Below are positions 6,224 to 12,774 of a stretch of DNA of 13,215 nt, one piece after another. Position 1 is the stretch's first letter, and every line of letters starts with the position of its first letter. Position numbers and translations under genes: made by a program. The stretch comes from an uncultured Dorea sp. (lineage in GTDB: Bacteria; Bacillota; Clostridia; Lachnospirales; Lachnospiraceae): positions 1 through 13,215 of the forward strand of contig NZ_CAKRAH010000068.1 of NCBI RefSeq assembly GCF_934294775.1, given 5' to 3'. A model generated the notes under the pieces. The model was not told where the DNA came from. It ran no database searches and saw nothing but the letters and a program-made list of their open reading frames with translations.

Positions 6224-6299
6224 TTCAGAAAAAATCTTTATATTTTTCATTCATTCGGCTAACGTAGCCTGCTGTGCAGCCCCCATTCAGAAAAAATCT
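6224..6299. repeat. 14-bp direct repeat in the padR leader
   Basis: TTCAGAAAAAATCT occurs at 6224-6237 and again at 6286-6299, 62 bp apart, on either side of a 48-bp segment containing GGCTAACGTAGCC. This may be an old tandem duplication or insertion scar; no function is evident. Confidence 0.6.
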
Positions 6300-6311
6300 C
6301 CCACAAATTGA

Positions 6312-6348
6312 GACATATCTCTTGCAGAAAGCATTTTTAGACAAACTT
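6312..6348 (+). repeat. Dispersed intergenic repeat, copy 1
   Basis: A 37-base segment around TCTTGCAGAAAGCATTTTT matches bases 11109-11146 with four differences (three substitutions and one single-base gap). The flanks are unrelated. This copy lies in the predicted untranslated leader of padR, in antisense orientation to that transcript. Confidence 0.75.
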
Positions 6349-6390
6349 TGATAGTCTGCTGATATTAATGCACCACCGAACTTTGAGAAA

Positions 6391-6418
6391 ATTATAACAT
6401 AAATTTGAAAAAGTGCAA
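6391..6418 (-). promoter_or_regulatory. Promoter of padR
   Basis: On the minus strand TTGCAC (6413-6418), 16 bp, TATAAT (6391-6396). Transcription would begin near 6384, leaving a leader of nearly 190 nt before the padR start. The PadR-type palindrome lies 15-39 bp upstream of this -35 box. Confidence 0.65.
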
Positions 6419-6433
6419 TGAATATATAAATAC

Positions 6434-6457
6434 AAACATGTCTATATTGACATGTTT
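6434..6457. promoter_or_regulatory. PadR-type operator palindrome
   Basis: AAACATGTC-TATATT-GACATGTTT: perfect 9-bp arms with a 6-bp centre. It contains ATGT-N8-ACAT (6438-6453), the core recognised by PadR of Bacillus subtilis. The right arm includes the TTGACA -35 box (6447-6452) of the rightward gene, so binding should block RNA polymerase there. The site is also near, but upstream of, the padR promoter. Confidence 0.8.
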
Positions 6458-6476
6458 GGAACAATGGTGATAGGAT
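6447..6476 (+). promoter_or_regulatory. Promoter of the transporter-kinase fusion gene
   Basis: TTGACA (6447-6452), 18 bp, TAGGAT (6471-6476) preceded by TGa, giving an extended -10. The good -35 overlaps the palindrome; the -10 is weak, which suits a repressible promoter. The expected leader is about 28 nt. Confidence 0.6.
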
Positions 6477-6511
6477 AACAGAAGTTGTTGTTATAAGAAA
6501 GGAGCAAAATG

Positions 6512-7858
6512 ATGGAAAAAAAGAAACAAAATAACCACATTGTAAAGAGATATATCATCTTTATACTGGGACTTTTTGTAAACTCACTCGGAGTAGCATT
6601 GATCACGAAAGCGAATCTTGGTACCTCGCCAATCTCATCTATTCCATATGTGTTGAGTCTGAATTATGCATTTACATTAGGAAACTTTACAATCTTCTTC
6701 AGTATTCTTCTGATTGCGCTGCAGTTGATCTTACTTGGAAAGAATTTTAAATTAGAGCATTTTTTACAGATACCGGTATCGTTAGTATTCGGATATTTTA
6801 TCGATTTCTGTATGATGCTTCTGGGATTCGTTAACCCAACAGCATATCTGGTGAAGATTGTAGATCTTTTGATCGGATGTCTGATTCTGGGAGTAGGTGT
6901 ATATATGGAAGTGCTGGCAGATGTAGTTATGCTTCCGGGAGAATCGTTTGTCCGTGCGGTTGTATTCAGATGGAAGACAGAATTCGGTGTGACAAAGATT
7001 TGTTTTGATGTAAGCATGTCGGTAATTGCGGCTGTTCTGTCCTTTGTTCTTGCAGGAAGACTTGACGGAGTAAGAGAAGGAACGGTTGTTGCAGCACTTT
7101 TAGTTGGTTTTATTGCAAGAACCATCGGTAGATACTTAAGCTTCATGCCGGAAAAATTATTTGGTACGACGAAAGAAAATACAGAAGAAACAGCAGGCGA
7201 GCATGCTGCATCAGAGATGGCAGATACAATAACAGCTAATCCGGATCAGAAATTCTGTATTGCAATCGGACGCCAGTATGGAAGTGGTGGACGTGATCTG
7301 GGCGAGAAGCTTGCAAAGCGACTGAACTGTGCATTTTATGATAAAGAGATCATCCAGCTGGCAGCAGGATCAACCGGATACACACCGGAATACATTTCCA
7401 AAAGAGAGGAAAATATGACAAACAGCCTGCTCTATGATCTGGTGTACGAGATGTATGCATATTCCGATGAATATCATCCACCGAAAGATAAGATCTTCGA
7501 AGCAGAAGCAAAGGTAATACGTGAAGCCGCTGAAAAAGAAAGCTGTGTAATTGTAGGCCGCTGTGCAGACGCAATCTTAAAAGATGATCCAAGATGCGTA
7601 AGTGTATTTTTAAGCGCACCATTAAAAGAAAGAATCCAGACTGTAATGAAACGTGACAATCTGGATGAAAAGGGCGCAAAACACAAGATTGAACAGACAG
7701 ACCGCAGACGTGCAGATAACTACAGATACTACACCAGAAGAATCTGGGGAATGTCAGGAAACTATCAGATGTGTATTGATACCTCCCTGGGTGAAGAATA
7801 TGTACTGGAGACGGTTACAGAACTTTTGAGAAAACATATAGAAAAAGAAGCAGTGTAA
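6512..7858 (+). CDS. YczE/YyaS-like membrane protein fused to a cytidylate-kinase-like domain
   Basis: A protein of about 448 residues with two unrelated halves. Roughly residues 10-205 are hydrophobic with five or six membrane helices (YIIFILGLFVNSLGVALITKA, then NLGTSPISSIPYVLS). The NLGTSPI motif and layout fit the YczE/YyaS/YitT-like integral membrane family. After an acidic linker (about 215-245, ENTEETAGEHAASEMADT), residues about 248-445 form a P-loop kinase of the cytidylate-kinase-like type: IAIGRQYGSGGRDLGEKLA, FYDKEIIQLAA, VIVGRCADAIL, VFLSAPLKERI and DRRRADNYRYYT. The substrate is unknown; authentic CMP kinase usually has a GPxGxGKS loop, so nucleotide specificity is not certain. 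The start is 6512, seven bases after AAGGAG; ATG 6509 is also possible. The divergent PadR repressor and operator suggest induction by a small molecule, perhaps one the membrane half moves. Confidence 0.85.
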   Translation: MEKKKQNNHIVKRYIIFILGLFVNSLGVALITKANLGTSPISSIPYVLSLNYAFTLGNFTIFFSILLIALQLILLGKNFKLEHFLQIPVSLVFGYFIDFCMMLLGFVNPTAYLVKIVDLLIGCLILGVGVYMEVLADVVMLPGESFVRAVVFRWKTEFGVTKICFDVSMSVIAAVLSFVLAGRLDGVREGTVVAALLVGFIARTIGRYLSFMPEKLFGTTKENTEETAGEHAASEMADTITANPDQKFCIAIGRQYGSGGRDLGEKLAKRLNCAFYDKEIIQLAAGSTGYTPEYISKREENMTNSLLYDLVYEMYAYSDEYHPPKDKIFEAEAKVIREAAEKESCVIVGRCADAILKDDPRCVSVFLSAPLKERIQTVMKRDNLDEKGAKHKIEQTDRRRADNYRYYTRRIWGMSGNYQMCIDTSLGEEYVLETVTELLRKHIEKEAV

Positions 7859-7965
7859 CTTATCGATAAGAAAATTACTGCGGTAAAAAGGCTGGAAAAA
7901 TATAAAATAAAGGCCACATATAAGATTTTTGGATCAAAAATGTATATCTTTCATACCGGCATAAC

Positions 7966-7994
7966 TTGACATAAAAATACATATAGGATAAATT
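7966..7994 (+). promoter_or_regulatory. Promoter-like sequence just ahead of a terminator
   Basis: TTGACA (7966-7971), 17 bp, TAAATT (7989-7994). Its expected start, near 8001, is only about ten bases before the terminator stem at 8012. It would make either an RNA of about 38 nt or an attenuated leader for the downstream exporter gene. Confidence 0.45.
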
Positions 7995-8011
7995 AGATAT
8001 GGACAAAAAGG

Positions 8012-8038
8012 AAGGCGCTTGTATAAGGCGCCTTTTTT
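8012..8038 (+). terminator. Intrinsic terminator after the fusion gene
   Basis: AAGGCGC (8012-8018) pairs with GCGCCTT (8028-8034), with a 9-nt loop and a run of six T (8033-8038). It is the only clear terminator between the fusion gene and the exporter. Confidence 0.8.
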
Positions 8039-8114
8039 ACACAGTAGTATATCCAGAAAAAGTCTGGTGTAAAGACAATGAAAAACATTACAGACACAGA
8101 TGGATATAAGACAA

Positions 8115-8144
8115 TTTACGTAAATGTTCAAGATGTTATATAAG
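8115..8144 (+). promoter_or_regulatory. Possible promoter of the TauE/SafE gene
   Basis: TTTACG (8115-8120), 18 bp, TATAAG (8139-8144). Both boxes match the consensus only partly. It would give a leader of about 25 nt. Confidence 0.4.
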
Positions 8145-8177
8145 CTGTAAGAGAATAAGATATGAGGGAGAAAAATA

Positions 8178-8930
8178 ATGAATCTACATGAATTTCTAAT
8201 TGTGTGTCCGCTGGTATTTTTAGCGGGATTTGTGGATGCCATTGCAGGAGGCGGAGGGCTGATATCCCTGCCGGCTTACATGTTCGCCGGAATTCCGGTA
8301 CATAATGCGATTGCAACGAACAAGTTATCGTCAGCAACAGGTACAGCAGTATCGACCTGGCATCTGGTAAAGAGTAAATGTGTCGATCTCTTCCTGGTTC
8401 CGGGAACGGTGGCCTGTGCATTCGTTGGATCGATCGGAGGAGCAAATCTTGCACTGATCATCAGCGATAAAGTATTAAAGACCGTATTGATCTTCGTGCT
8501 TCCGGTTGTTGCATTCTGTGTATTCAGAGACAAAGATTTAAAAGCAGTTATCCCGGAAGGATTTACCAGAAAGAAACAGTATCTGATCATGGCAGCCTGT
8601 TCATTTGTAATCGGGGTCTATGATGGATTTTACGGGCCGGGGACCGGTACATTTTTATTGCTGGCATTTACCAAGTTGGGTAAACTGGATATGGAAAAAG
8701 CAACCGGGAATGTGAAAGTAGTCAATCTGACATCTAATATATCCGCATTGATAACATTTATTCTTGCCGGAAAGATTCTGTGGGTGCTTGGACTTGCTGC
8801 ATCTGTATTCAGTATTGCCGGACACTACCTTGGAGCCAACATGGTAGTGAAAAATGGCGTGAAGATTATTAAGCCGATTATATTACTGGTACTGGCGTTG
8901 CTTTTAATAAAGATTATTATTGGAATATAA
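8178..8930 (+). CDS. Sulfite exporter TauE/SafE family (TSUP) permease
   Basis: A 250-residue integral membrane protein of the TSUP family, whose characterised members export or import small sulfur-containing or organic anions such as sulfite, sulfoacetate or thiosulfate. Sequence signs: an N-terminal helix then FLAGFVDAIAGGGGLISLPA at about residues 15-34, the family signature; the matching second-half signature FVIGVYDGFYGPGTGTFLLL at about 138-157, showing the inverted-repeat two-half structure; LSSATGTAVSTWH and NVKVVNLTSNISAL following each; and about eight hydrophobic segments ending in a lysine/isoleucine-rich tail. The start is ATG 8178 after GAGGGAG. It is monocistronic, with terminators on both sides. 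The substrate cannot be inferred, since no sulfur-metabolism genes are adjacent. Confidence 0.92.
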   Translation: MNLHEFLIVCPLVFLAGFVDAIAGGGGLISLPAYMFAGIPVHNAIATNKLSSATGTAVSTWHLVKSKCVDLFLVPGTVACAFVGSIGGANLALIISDKVLKTVLIFVLPVVAFCVFRDKDLKAVIPEGFTRKKQYLIMAACSFVIGVYDGFYGPGTGTFLLLAFTKLGKLDMEKATGNVKVVNLTSNISALITFILAGKILWVLGLAASVFSIAGHYLGANMVVKNGVKIIKPIILLVLALLLIKIIIGI

Positions 8931-8948
8931 CAACATATTATGACAAAG

Positions 8949-8997
8949 AATCCTTAAGATGGAGAAAATGAAAAAATTTTCCATTTTAAGGATTTTT
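8949..8997 (+). terminator. Terminator of the TauE/SafE gene
   Basis: AATCCTTAA (8949-8957) and TTAAGGATT (8986-8994) are perfect complements. An inner ATGGA/CCAT-type extension continues the stem, and T5 follows to 8997. Confidence 0.85.
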
Positions 8998-9019
8998 ATC
9001 GCTATGCGTTCGGAAAAAC

Positions 9020-9280
9020 TTGCTGGCAGCAGAAGGAACAGATGAGGAAAAAGCGGTTACAGAAGCATACCTTCAGGAATTATCAGAGGATGTATTATCT
9101 GTTGATGCATTGATCGGATTTGCATCATCTGAAAAAGGAGCGGAAGTATTCGGAGCAGAACAGGCAAAATCAATGGTAGAAGCGGCAGAAGATTCCAAAG
9201 CCAATGGTGGAAAATACTGCATTTGTCCTGCATGCAGCGCAGGCGGAGCGATTCTTGATAAAAAGGATGAATTGATTTAA
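9020..9280 (+). pseudogene. Small CxCPAC-ending protein, 5'-truncated
   Basis: The frame reads LLAAEGTDEEKAVTEAYLQ, then ELSEDVLSVDALIGFASSEK and FGAEQAKSMVEAAEDSKAN, ending GGKYCICPACSAGGAILDKK. It resembles, from memory, a clostridial family of about 110-120-residue small proteins with a C-terminal C-x-C-P-A-C motif that databases sometimes label 'heat-shock protein Hsp90' without real relation to Hsp90. About 25-30 N-terminal residues seem to be missing: the homologous part begins directly after the exporter's terminator, the only start is TTG 9020, and no ribosome binding site precedes it. The cysteines suggest a metal-binding or redox tail, but no function is known. A truncated remnant is more likely than an active gene. 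The frame is otherwise intact, so the deletion is probably recent. Confidence 0.55.
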
Positions 9281-9298
9281 ATAAGTTTTGCAAAAAAA

Positions 9299-9330
9299 GG
9301 GACGGGTAAGAAAACCTGTCCCTGATTTTA
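9299..9330 (+). terminator. Terminator-like hairpin before fchA
   Basis: GGGACGGGT (9299-9307) pairs with ACCTGTCCC (9314-9322), nine pairs including one G-T wobble, with a 6-nt loop, followed by TGATTTTATTG. The T-run is imperfect. Confidence 0.65.
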
Positions 9331-9335
9331 TTGTA

Positions 9336-9364
9336 TTGCAGTAAAAGAGTGCACAGTGTATAAT
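9336..9364 (+). promoter_or_regulatory. Sigma-A promoter of fchA-folD
   Basis: TTGCAG (9336-9341), 17 bp, TATAAT (9359-9364). The leader would be about 25 nt. I see no other clear promoter or terminator between fchA and folD, so the two probably share this start. Confidence 0.8.
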
Positions 9365-9395
9365 GTACCCATGATTTTAAGAAATGAGGTACAAC

Positions 9396-10040
9396 ATGGA
9401 AACTAACAATAGAAACTTTAAAACCCAGACATGTGAAGATTTTATAGAAGTCCTTGCAAGTAAAGCTGCCGTTCCGGGAGGCGGGGGAGCTTCGGCATTA
9501 GTCGGGGCAATCGGAATTGCACTTGGCAATATGGTAGGAAGCCTGACGGTAGGAAAGAAAACTTATGCAGACGTAGAAGAAGAAATCATCGAATGCAAGA
9601 AAAAAGCAGATGAGATTGCAAAAGAATTCCTGGAACTGATGGATAAGGATGCAGAAGCATTTGAACCACTCAGCAGAGCGTATGGTCTTCCAAAATCAAC
9701 ACCGGAAGAAGCGGCGAAAAAAGAAGAGATTATGGAAGAAGCATTGAACGTAGCATGCAGTGCTCCGATAGAGATCATGAAGACATGTGCAAAAGGAATT
9801 GATTTGATTGAAGTATTTGCAGAAAAAGGAAGCAGAATTGCGTTAAGTGATGCCGGAGTAGGAGCAACACTTTTAAAATCAGCAATGCAGGGCGCTTCAC
9901 TGAATGTATACATCAATACAAAATCAATGAAAGACAGAGAAAGAGCCGGGAAACTCAATCAACTGGCAGATTCCTTGCGTACAGAATATGAAGCAAAGGC
10001 TGATCGTATATTTGCGGAAGTAAATAGCCGTATTCGGTAA
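9396..10040 (+). CDS. fchA: Methenyl-THF cyclohydrolase / formiminotransferase-cyclodeaminase family
   Basis: A 214-residue cytosolic protein of the FTCD cyclodeaminase domain family. Members either deaminate formimino-THF (histidine degradation) or, as FchA of acetogens and methylotrophs, interconvert 5,10-methenyl-THF and 10-formyl-THF. Sequence signs: the glycine-rich folate-loop region SKAAVPGGGGASALVGAIG (residues about 23-41), then NMVGSLTVGKKTYADVEEE, a long helical middle with MDKDAEAFEPLSRAY, and IALSDAGVGATLLKSAMQGA near the end, a strongly conserved family segment. The start is ATG 9396 after GAGGT; an in-frame ATG at 9384 overlaps that binding site. No histidine-utilisation gene is near, and folD follows 153 bp downstream without a terminator, so the cyclohydrolase (one-carbon) role is preferred. 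The neighbouring FolD seems unable to do this step itself. Confidence 0.88.
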   Translation: METNNRNFKTQTCEDFIEVLASKAAVPGGGGASALVGAIGIALGNMVGSLTVGKKTYADVEEEIIECKKKADEIAKEFLELMDKDAEAFEPLSRAYGLPKSTPEEAAKKEEIMEEALNVACSAPIEIMKTCAKGIDLIEVFAEKGSRIALSDAGVGATLLKSAMQGASLNVYINTKSMKDRERAGKLNQLADSLRTEYEAKADRIFAEVNSRIR

Positions 10041-10193
10041 AATGGTAAGATATGGTAGAAAAGATAGATGCTGAAAATGCGAAGAGCATATAGGGAACAG
10101 AGATGAAAAATGAGGGACATTTCAACATAAAAGACAATACATTTTATGAAGGAATGAAACTCTTAGAGATAAAAAGAAAGTGACAGGACAGAG

Positions 10194-11045
10194 ATGGCAA
10201 AATTATTATTAGGAAAAGAAGTAAATGCTTCTATTAATGAAGAAATCAAAGCAAAAGTAGAAAAATTAAATGCAGAAGGAATCACACCGACACTTGGAAT
10301 TATCCGTATCGGTGAAAGAGAAGATGATATTGCCTATGAAAGAGGCGCAACAAAACGTTGTGAGACGCTTGGAGTAGCATATGAAAAATTCCTACTGCCT
10401 GCAGACGTAAAAGAAGAAGAGGTATTACAGACGATCGAAGAGGTCAATAAAAATGATAAAATTCACGGAGTACTATTATTCAGACCACTTCCAAAGCATC
10501 TGAATGAAGATAAGATTGTAAATGCGCTGGCAGTAGAAAAAGATGTAGATGGTATCACGGATCTTTCGATGGCAGGAGTATTCATGGGAAAAGATATGGG
10601 ATATGCACCATGTACCCCAAGCGCTTGTATGAAGGTACTGGATCATTATGGAATCGACTGTACAGGTAAAAAAGTAGTAGTAGTAGGAAGAAGTCTCGTA
10701 GTAGGAAAACCGGCAGCAATGATGCTGATCAAGAAAAATGCAACTGTAACTGTATGCCATACTAGAACGGTAGATATGCCATCGGTAGTAAAAGAAGCAG
10801 ACATTGTAGTGGTTGCAGCAGGAAAGGCCGGTGTGATCGATGGAAGCTACTTAAGAGAAGGACAGATTGTAATCGATGTTGGTATTAATGTGAATGAAGA
10901 AGGAAAACTGTGCGGTGATGTGAACTTTGAAGAAGCTGAGAAGATCGTAGAGGCAATCACGCCGGTTCCAAGAGGAGTTGGAGGAGTCACAACTTCTATA
11001 TTATTAGAACATGTTGTAGATGCGGCAATCGCGCAGAAGCAGTAA
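10194..11045 (+). CDS. folD: 5,10-methylene-THF dehydrogenase (FolD), cyclohydrolase residues altered
   Basis: A 283-residue cytosolic FolD-family enzyme that oxidises 5,10-methylene-THF to methenyl-THF with NAD(P). The N-terminal catalytic domain covers about residues 1-118, and the Rossmann domain carries VVVVGRSLVVGKPAAMML (about 161-178). The C-terminal signature is AITPVPRGVGGVTTSILLEH. Gap-free alignment with E. coli FolD at a constant offset of two residues puts Tyr48 at catalytic Tyr50 and Asp119 at Asp121. Ala52 stands where the essential Lys54 belongs, and Phe96 where Gln98 belongs (GVLLFRPLP against GILVQLPLP). Lys54 and Gln98 are needed for the cyclohydrolase step, so this protein is predicted to be mainly a dehydrogenase, with FchA doing the hydrolysis. 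ATG 10194 follows AGGACAG. A terminator at 11208-11254 ends the unit. Confidence 0.94.
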   Translation: MAKLLLGKEVNASINEEIKAKVEKLNAEGITPTLGIIRIGEREDDIAYERGATKRCETLGVAYEKFLLPADVKEEEVLQTIEEVNKNDKIHGVLLFRPLPKHLNEDKIVNALAVEKDVDGITDLSMAGVFMGKDMGYAPCTPSACMKVLDHYGIDCTGKKVVVVGRSLVVGKPAAMMLIKKNATVTVCHTRTVDMPSVVKEADIVVVAAGKAGVIDGSYLREGQIVIDVGINVNEEGKLCGDVNFEEAEKIVEAITPVPRGVGGVTTSILLEHVVDAAIAQKQ

Positions 11046-11108
11046 TGTAATATTCGATAATGAAATATTAATTCATGCATTCGAAAGATGTCAGTAATGA
11101 AATAGGGT

Positions 11109-11146
11109 GACATATATCTTGCAGAAAGCATTTTTCAGACACACTC
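11109..11146 (+). repeat. Dispersed intergenic repeat, copy 2
   Basis: A 38-base segment around TCTTGCAGAAAGCATTTTT, matching 6312-6348 with four differences. It lies in the 3' untranslated part of the fchA-folD transcript. The two copies have the same orientation in the window but unrelated gene contexts. Confidence 0.75.
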
Positions 11147-11207
11147 TAGGGAATTGGATGCATGGGAAAGTGTAGTTAACAGATACAAAGATTGAGAAGA
11201 AAAACAG

Positions 11208-11254
11208 AATCAGGATATACAGAGATGAGTAAAAGCTGTATATCCTGATTTTTT
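11208..11254. terminator. Bidirectional terminator between folD and the MFS gene
   Basis: AATCAGGATATACAG (11208-11222) and CTGTATATCCTGATT (11236-11250) form a perfect 15-bp stem with a 13-nt loop. T6 follows on the plus strand (11249-11254), and a CTGTTTTTCTTC tract on the minus strand. The MFS stop codon (11253-11255) lies in the plus-strand T-run, so the two convergent units share the structure. Confidence 0.9.
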
Positions 11255-12452
11255 ATGCAGTATGTGTTTTTTTTATCACTAATTCATACATCGCAAACAT
11301 GATGAATAAAAAGATTACCAGATAAAATGGAAAAAGTGCAACACTTACAGAACGTGCAATAATTCCAAAAAGTGGCGGCATCAGACAAGTACCGATATAA
11401 GCAAATGCCATCTGGACACCGATAATCGCCTGCGACTTATCAGCACCAAAATGCGCAGGGGTCGAGTGGATGATAGATGGATAAATCGGTGCACATCCAA
11501 GTCCGATAAGGATAAGTCCGATTAAAGCAAATGTTTTACCAAAAGGTAGTAATACTGCGAATATGCCAACCAAAATGATAGCTTCACCAAGATGGATCAT
11601 CTGAGAATCATTGAGCTTAAATGTAATAAAACCGCTGATACCTCTTCCAACAGTAATACCTATAAAGAAAAGACTTGCAAATCCAGCCGCCTTTTCAGAT
11701 GAGTATCCAAGATGCAGGACAAGATAACTACTCGCCCAAAGAGAAGTTGTCTGTTCAATTGCGGAATAGCAAAAGAATGCAAACAGGATTTCCCGGGCTC
11801 CCGGAATATTAAAAATCTGTTTTAAAGTAAGAGCCGGTAAAGTTTCTCCAGAATTTGAATTATGTGAGTGCTCATTTGCGGAAGATGAGGTTTGGCCTTT
11901 ACTTTGAAACTGCTTCCAGAGAGGAAGACTGATGATTAAAATTGTAGTCAGTCCAATCTGAAGAAAAGAAATATACCGGTATCCCATAGACCAGCCGCGA
12001 TTATGCGACAATGCATATCCCATAATGTAAGGTCCAAAGGAAGCACCGACACCCCACATACAATGCAGCCAGCTCATGTGCCGGCTGGCGTAATGAAGTG
12101 CTACATAATTATTGAGTGCAGCATCTACACTTCCAGCACCAAGACCATACGGAATTGCCCATATGCAAAGTGCGATAAAGGAATGGCTGATGGAAAAACC
12201 GAATAAAGCAACAGCAGTTGTGGCAACACTAATAGCAGTGATCATTCCGGTTCCCAGCTTTTTCGTAAGTCTGTCGCTTTGAAGGCTTGAGACAACCGTA
12301 CCTGCAGCTATGATCATTGAGACGATTCCTGCATAAGATACTGGTACATGAAAAGCCGGGTACATGGAGGGCCATGCAGAACCTAAAAGAGAATCCGGGA
12401 GTCCCAGACTGATAAATGCCAGATAAATTACAGCAAGTAATAAATGAAACAT
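11253..12452 (-). CDS. Major facilitator superfamily transporter
   Basis: A 399-residue inner-membrane secondary transporter with about twelve hydrophobic segments in two halves. The N-half starts LLLAVIYLAFISLGLPDSLLGSA with no signal peptide. The loop between helices 2 and 3, SLQSDRLTKKLGTGM, is the MFS DRxxKKxG-type signature, and GLGAGSVDAALNNYVALHY is helix 4. A hydrophilic low-complexity loop rich in Ser, Asn and His (SKGQTSSSANEHSHNSNSG) joins the halves. The C-half carries VGRGISGFITFKL, matching the first-half signature, and GLGCAPIYPSIIHSTPAHFG. The last pattern resembles FucP-like and related sugar or drug permeases, but the substrate cannot be named. The start is set by AAGGAG eight bases upstream. 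It is a single gene with its own promoter and shares a terminator with folD. Confidence 0.9.
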   Translation of the reverse strand: MFHLLLAVIYLAFISLGLPDSLLGSAWPSMYPAFHVPVSYAGIVSMIIAAGTVVSSLQSDRLTKKLGTGMITAISVATTAVALFGFSISHSFIALCIWAIPYGLGAGSVDAALNNYVALHYASRHMSWLHCMWGVGASFGPYIMGYALSHNRGWSMGYRYISFLQIGLTTILIISLPLWKQFQSKGQTSSSANEHSHNSNSGETLPALTLKQIFNIPGAREILFAFFCYSAIEQTTSLWASSYLVLHLGYSSEKAAGFASLFFIGITVGRGISGFITFKLNDSQMIHLGEAIILVGIFAVLLPFGKTFALIGLILIGLGCAPIYPSIIHSTPAHFGADKSQAIIGVQMAFAYIGTCLMPPLFGIIARSVSVALFPFYLVIFLFIMFAMYELVIKKTHTA

Positions 12453-12491
12453 GTAATAACTCCTTCTATCTATATTTGTTTTGATACTTAC

Positions 12492-12520
12492 ATCATAAAA
12501 ATAAGAGTGCTAAAAGTAAA
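12492..12520 (-). promoter_or_regulatory. Promoter of the MFS transporter gene
   Basis: On the minus strand TTTACT (12515-12520), 17 bp, TATGAT (12492-12497). The leader would be about 33 nt, with the binding site at its end. Confidence 0.6.
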
Positions 12521-12544
12521 CTTTGTCACCCCGCTGATGTACCT

Positions 12545-12577
12545 GGATTGCTTTGTTACTACACATTTCTGCAATCC
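12545..12577. repeat. Inverted repeat upstream of the MFS promoter
   Basis: GGATTGC (12545-12551) and GCAATCC (12571-12577) are perfect complements with a 19-bp centre. It lies 25-57 bp upstream of the MFS -35 box, a position suited to an activator site. No regulator is adjacent to support this. Confidence 0.35.
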
Positions 12578-12664
12578 TACTCATCATAATAAAATGAAGA
12601 AAAGAATGTGTCAAGAAAATGGAAGCGGGAACAAAAGTGACATATGCGAAACATTGGCAAAATC

Positions 12665-12695
12665 GTTACTGTTTGCATAACGTGTGAACAGTAAC
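12665..12695. repeat. Perfect 9-bp inverted repeat between the MFS and rRNA promoters
   Basis: GTTACTGTT (12665-12673) and AACAGTAAC (12687-12695) with a 13-bp centre. No T-run follows on either strand, so a protein site is more likely than a terminator. Confidence 0.45.
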
Positions 12696-12774
12696 ACATA
12701 TTGTCTATGAAATGAAAAAATAAAAACCATAAATTGTCAGAATTGTCTAAATTGCAGAAAATATAAAAACAATG

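Larger units (their letters stand above)
7859..8177. other. 319-bp intergenic stretch before the TauE/SafE gene
   Basis: No protein gene is seen here. It begins with a 12-bp palindrome CTTATCGATAAG (7859-7870) directly after the stop codon. It then holds an AT-rich part with ATTTTTG-GATC-AAAAAT near 7925, a consensus-like promoter (7966-7994), a terminator (8012-8038), a short CCAGA/TCTGG hairpin near 8051-8066, and a probable promoter at 8115-8144. Confidence 0.6.

Noticed and set aside
6664..7146. 160-codon minus-strand frame opposite the membrane half of the fusion gene
   Set aside because: Antisense shadow with Thr/Ile/Ser-rich composition; the plus strand has an obvious protein with binding site and promoter.
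9563..9958. 131-codon minus-strand frame opposite fchA
   Set aside because: Ser/Ala-rich shadow of a clear coding frame, with no binding site or family resemblance.
10103..10183. 26-codon frame (MKNEGHFNIKD...) between fchA and folD
   Set aside because: Weak binding site, very short, no recognisable pattern; chance frame not excluded.
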